Of a stretch of 64,000 nucleotides of DNA, positions 62,098 to 64,000 are shown piece after piece (positions within the stretch are counted from its first letter, which is position 1; the number at the start of each line of letters is the position of its first letter). Made by a program: the position numbers and the translations under genes. The stretch covers positions 57,650 through 121,649 of the forward strand of contig NZ_MUXE01000007.1 of the NCBI RefSeq assembly GCF_003063245.1. The letters run 5' to 3'. Source of the stretch: Arcobacter caeni (GTDB lineage: Bacteria; Campylobacterota; Campylobacteria; Campylobacterales; Arcobacteraceae). The notes under the pieces were generated by a model that saw only the letters and a program-made list of their open reading frames with translations, ran no database searches and was not told the origin of the DNA.

Positions 62098-63492
62098 ATG
62101 CAAAATATTTCAATTTTTGGCACAAGCTCAGACGCAGGAAAATCAACAATAACATTTGTAATAGCAAAAATACTTCAAGACTTAGGCTACAAAGTTGCAC
62201 CTTTTAAAGCACAAAATGTATCAAATAATTCTCATGTTTGTGATGATGGAAGTGAAATTGCTATTGCTCAGTATTTTCAAGCTGAGGTTTTAGGAGTAGA
62301 AACTTCATATCATCTAAATCCAGTTTTACTAAAATCTGGTCGTGGAAGTTCGGCTTCTTTGATAGTTGAGGGGAAAGTTGTAACTTCTAAAGATGTACGA
62401 GAATATTATCGTGATTTAGACTTACTTAAACCAGCCGTGAAGCGATGTTTTGATTATTTGGATGCAAAGTATGATTGTGTTGTTTGTGAAGGTGCTGGCA
62501 GTCCCGTTGAGTTAAATCTTATGGATAAGGATTTATCAAATATATTTATGGCGACCCAATACAATACAAAAATCATTTTAGTTGCAGACATAGAAAAAGG
62601 TGGAGTTTTTGCTTCTATTTGGGGCGTTTATAATCTATTGCCTGAACATTTACGAAAAAATGTAATAGGTGTGATTGTAAATAAATTTAGAGGTGATTTA
62701 ACTCTTTTTGATGAGGGAATACGAATTATCCAAGAGGATTTTAAAATTCCAGTTCTAGGAGTATTGCCATATCTTCCTTTTAATCTTGGATTTGAAGATA
62801 GTGCATCTTTGAAAAACTTTGTTCAACAACCACGAAATAAAAAACTTGATATTGCTGTAATTGCATATCCATACATGAGTAATTACAACGATTTTGAACC
62901 TTTGATTGCAGATGATGAGGTTTTTGTGGAGTTTGTTAGTTCTAATATTTCACTTGAAAAGTTTGATTTAGTGATTTTGCCAGGAAGTAAACTTGTAATC
63001 AAGGATTTGATTTGGTTAAAAGAAACTGGACTTTTTGAGCAGATTAAAAACTACAAAAAAGATATTTGTGCCATTTGTGGTGGTTATGAAATGATGTTTG
63101 AATCACTAAATGACATTTATGCTTTGGAAAATGAACAATCACTAAAAGAAGAGGGTTTTGGTTTTATTCCCGATAATATTATTTTTGAAAAAGAGAAAAT
63201 TTTAGAGAAAAAAACTTATGAGTTATTTGGAGAAAAAATAGCTGGTTTTGAAATACATCACGGAATTAGTAAAAATTATCCTTTGTCTTTTGAAAAAGAG
63301 AATTTTAAAGGAACTTTTGTTCATCAGATTTTTGATAATAATGAGTATAGAACTAAATATTTTAAATCTATAAAAGCTGATTATATAGGTTTTGATTTTC
63401 AAGAGTATAAAAAACAAACTATTGATAACTTTATTTCTACACTAAAAGCAAAACTTGATGTTGAATATATTTTAGAAAGTATAGGAAAATAA
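62098..63492 (+). CDS. cobQ: Cobyric acid synthase CobQ (CbiP)
   Basis: Amidates four carboxyl groups of adenosylcobyrinic a,c-diamide using glutamine and ATP. The N-terminal P-loop-type FGTSSDAGKST (7-17), FKAQNVSNNSH and VVCEGAGSPVELNL belong to the synthetase half. The C-terminal glutaminase domain has the Cys327 nucleophile in ICAICGGYEMMF and His in EIHHGIS. Length is 464, within the 450-510 family range. AGGT precedes the start. cbiB follows after five bases. Confidence 0.93.
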   Translation: MQNISIFGTSSDAGKSTITFVIAKILQDLGYKVAPFKAQNVSNNSHVCDDGSEIAIAQYFQAEVLGVETSYHLNPVLLKSGRGSSASLIVEGKVVTSKDVREYYRDLDLLKPAVKRCFDYLDAKYDCVVCEGAGSPVELNLMDKDLSNIFMATQYNTKIILVADIEKGGVFASIWGVYNLLPEHLRKNVIGVIVNKFRGDLTLFDEGIRIIQEDFKIPVLGVLPYLPFNLGFEDSASLKNFVQQPRNKKLDIAVIAYPYMSNYNDFEPLIADDEVFVEFVSSNISLEKFDLVILPGSKLVIKDLIWLKETGLFEQIKNYKKDICAICGGYEMMFESLNDIYALENEQSLKEEGFGFIPDNIIFEKEKILEKKTYELFGEKIAGFEIHHGISKNYPLSFEKENFKGTFVHQIFDNNEYRTKYFKSIKADYIGFDFQEYKKQTIDNFISTLKAKLDVEYILESIGK

Positions 63493-63497
63493 ATTTT

Positions 63498-63884
63498 ATG
63501 TTTTTTGAAGTAGCTTTGATAGCATATATTATTGATATGATTTTTTCTGAATTCCAAAGATTTAAATATTTTAAACATCCAATTATTTTTATGGGAGATT
63601 ATATTTCTTGGTTTGAAAAGAGATTTTATAAAAACTCTATTTTTAGAGGTTTTCTTTTAACTCTTTCTTTGCTTTTTGTAGTTTTCATAATAGTTTACCC
63701 CATTTCATTTATAAATAATATTTTTATTCAAGGAGTATTGGCTTCTTTTACGCTTTCATCAAAAATGCTTTTTGATGCAGTTAAAGATGTGGTATCAAAT
63801 GAGAATATAGAAGATAAAAGATATAAAATTTCTATGTTAGTAAGTCGTGATACTTCAACTCTTTCAAATAGTGTGGAGAGGTAA
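63498..63884 (+). pseudogene. cbiB: cbiB (adenosylcobinamide-phosphate synthase), 5' fragment
   Basis: CbiB attaches the aminopropanol linker to cobyric acid in the membrane and is about 300-320 residues long. Only the first 128 are present. The family block SRDTSTLSNSVER is intact and normally continues KAxxExxxENLSDGxxAPL. Here the frame ends in TAA directly after VER. The sequence then changes to IS-type DNA with a transposase gene 60 bases on, so the insertion probably broke the gene. Three membrane helices remain. The rest of cbiB may lie after the IS, outside the window. Confidence 0.78.
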
Positions 63885-64000
63885 CATAAATTCATACTCA
63901 GAATTAAAAGATTCTGAGATAAAATAAATGAATAAAGGTTGCAAATGAGACAAAGTAAATATAGTCAAGAGTTTAAGGATTCAACAGTACAGTTGATTAT
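63885..64000 (+). mobile_element. Left end of an IS3-family-like insertion sequence
   Basis: Immediately after the truncated cbiB the DNA shows an eight-base perfect inverted repeat, CTCAGAAT/ATTCTGAG (63897-63904 with 63911-63918), in an AT-rich stretch. A transposase orfA follows. The exact outer end and target duplication cannot be fixed because the right end is off the window. The hairpin may block read-through transcription into the element. Confidence 0.72.
63945..64000 (+). CDS. IS3-family transposase OrfA, 5' end
   Basis: The 18 visible residues (MRQSKYSQEFKDSTVQLI) match the usual start of IS3/IS911-type OrfA proteins, (K)YSxEFKxxxVxLI, which begin the helix-turn-helix domain that binds the terminal repeats. 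AAAGG nine bases upstream fits a ribosome site. The gene continues beyond the window. Other HTH_Tnp_1 transposases cannot be excluded from so short a stretch. Confidence 0.75.
   Translation, partial: MRQSKYSQEFKDSTVQLI

Noticed and set aside
1..64000. tRNA, rRNA, riboswitch, CRISPR or prophage segments
   Set aside because: No cloverleaf-forming GC-richer island, regular spaced repeats or phage structural genes were seen. No B12-box riboswitch could be recognised before cobT-like, cobU or cobQ genes.

Overview
ORGANISM. The DNA is very AT-rich and densely packed, with many genes that overlap or abut. The gene content points to Campylobacterota, most likely an Arcobacter-type bacterium (Arcobacteraceae). 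Pointers are the recA-eno-FtsB-like-AMIN gene order, a futalosine-type menaquinone gene, a short BioB, the hrcA-grpE-dnaK order, a Maf flagellin glycosyltransferase beside a D2/D3-less flagellin, and a SUV3-like helicase. No rRNA, tRNA or CRISPR array was recognised. No gene-free stretch exceeds 300 bases; the longest unexplained ones, about 100-200 bases, are described under promoters and leaders. LAYOUT. 1-9.5 kb is housekeeping: the 3' end of nuoN, a MqnA/MqnD-family gene, murB, topA, a phosphodiesterase and bioB on +, then AMIN protein, FtsB-like, eno and recA on -. 9.5-29.3 kb is a surface-sugar island. The first part (9.77-16.68 kb) is a near-complete legionaminic/sialic-type nonulosonate operon: dehydratase, aminotransferase, acetyltransferase, synthase, hydrolysing epimerase, CBS-nucleotidyltransferase and CMP-transferase. 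A glycosyltransferase on the opposite strand follows. The second part (17.87-26.28 kb) holds rfbF, rfbG and rfbH for a CDP-3,6-dideoxyhexulose. Among them lie a YerE-like thiamine-diphosphate enzyme, a transketolase split into two genes around a TylF-type methyltransferase, and an epimerase/reductase. The island ends with maf and a convergent flagellin gene, so the sugars are plausibly for flagellin glycosylation. 29.5-55 kb is again housekeeping: trmA, SUV3-like helicase, ankyrin protein, glmU-coaBC-uppS-prepilin peptidase-lptF-truA, hrcA-grpE-dnaK behind a CIRCE-like operator, mltA, psd, a GGDEF/EAL protein with a ruined GGDEF site, a rimK module, periplasmic thioredoxin plus dsbD, TauE and DASS transporters. 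54.3-64 kb is a cobamide region (cobT-like, cobU, cobS, cobD-like, cobQ, cbiB) mixed with an orphan Wzz-like coiled-coil protein, a transglutaminase-like protein and a toxin-antitoxin pair. cbiB is cut after about 128 codons and an IS3-type transposase orfA begins at the window edge, so cobamide synthesis may be broken in this strain. HOW IT FITS. The most interesting unit is 9.7-29.3 kb. Two activated-sugar pathways sit directly upstream of a flagellin glycosyltransferase and flagellin. The second predicts a branched 3,6-dideoxy sugar made by two different C2-transfer (TPP) systems and then methylated, a combination I do not recognise from any described flagellin glycan.
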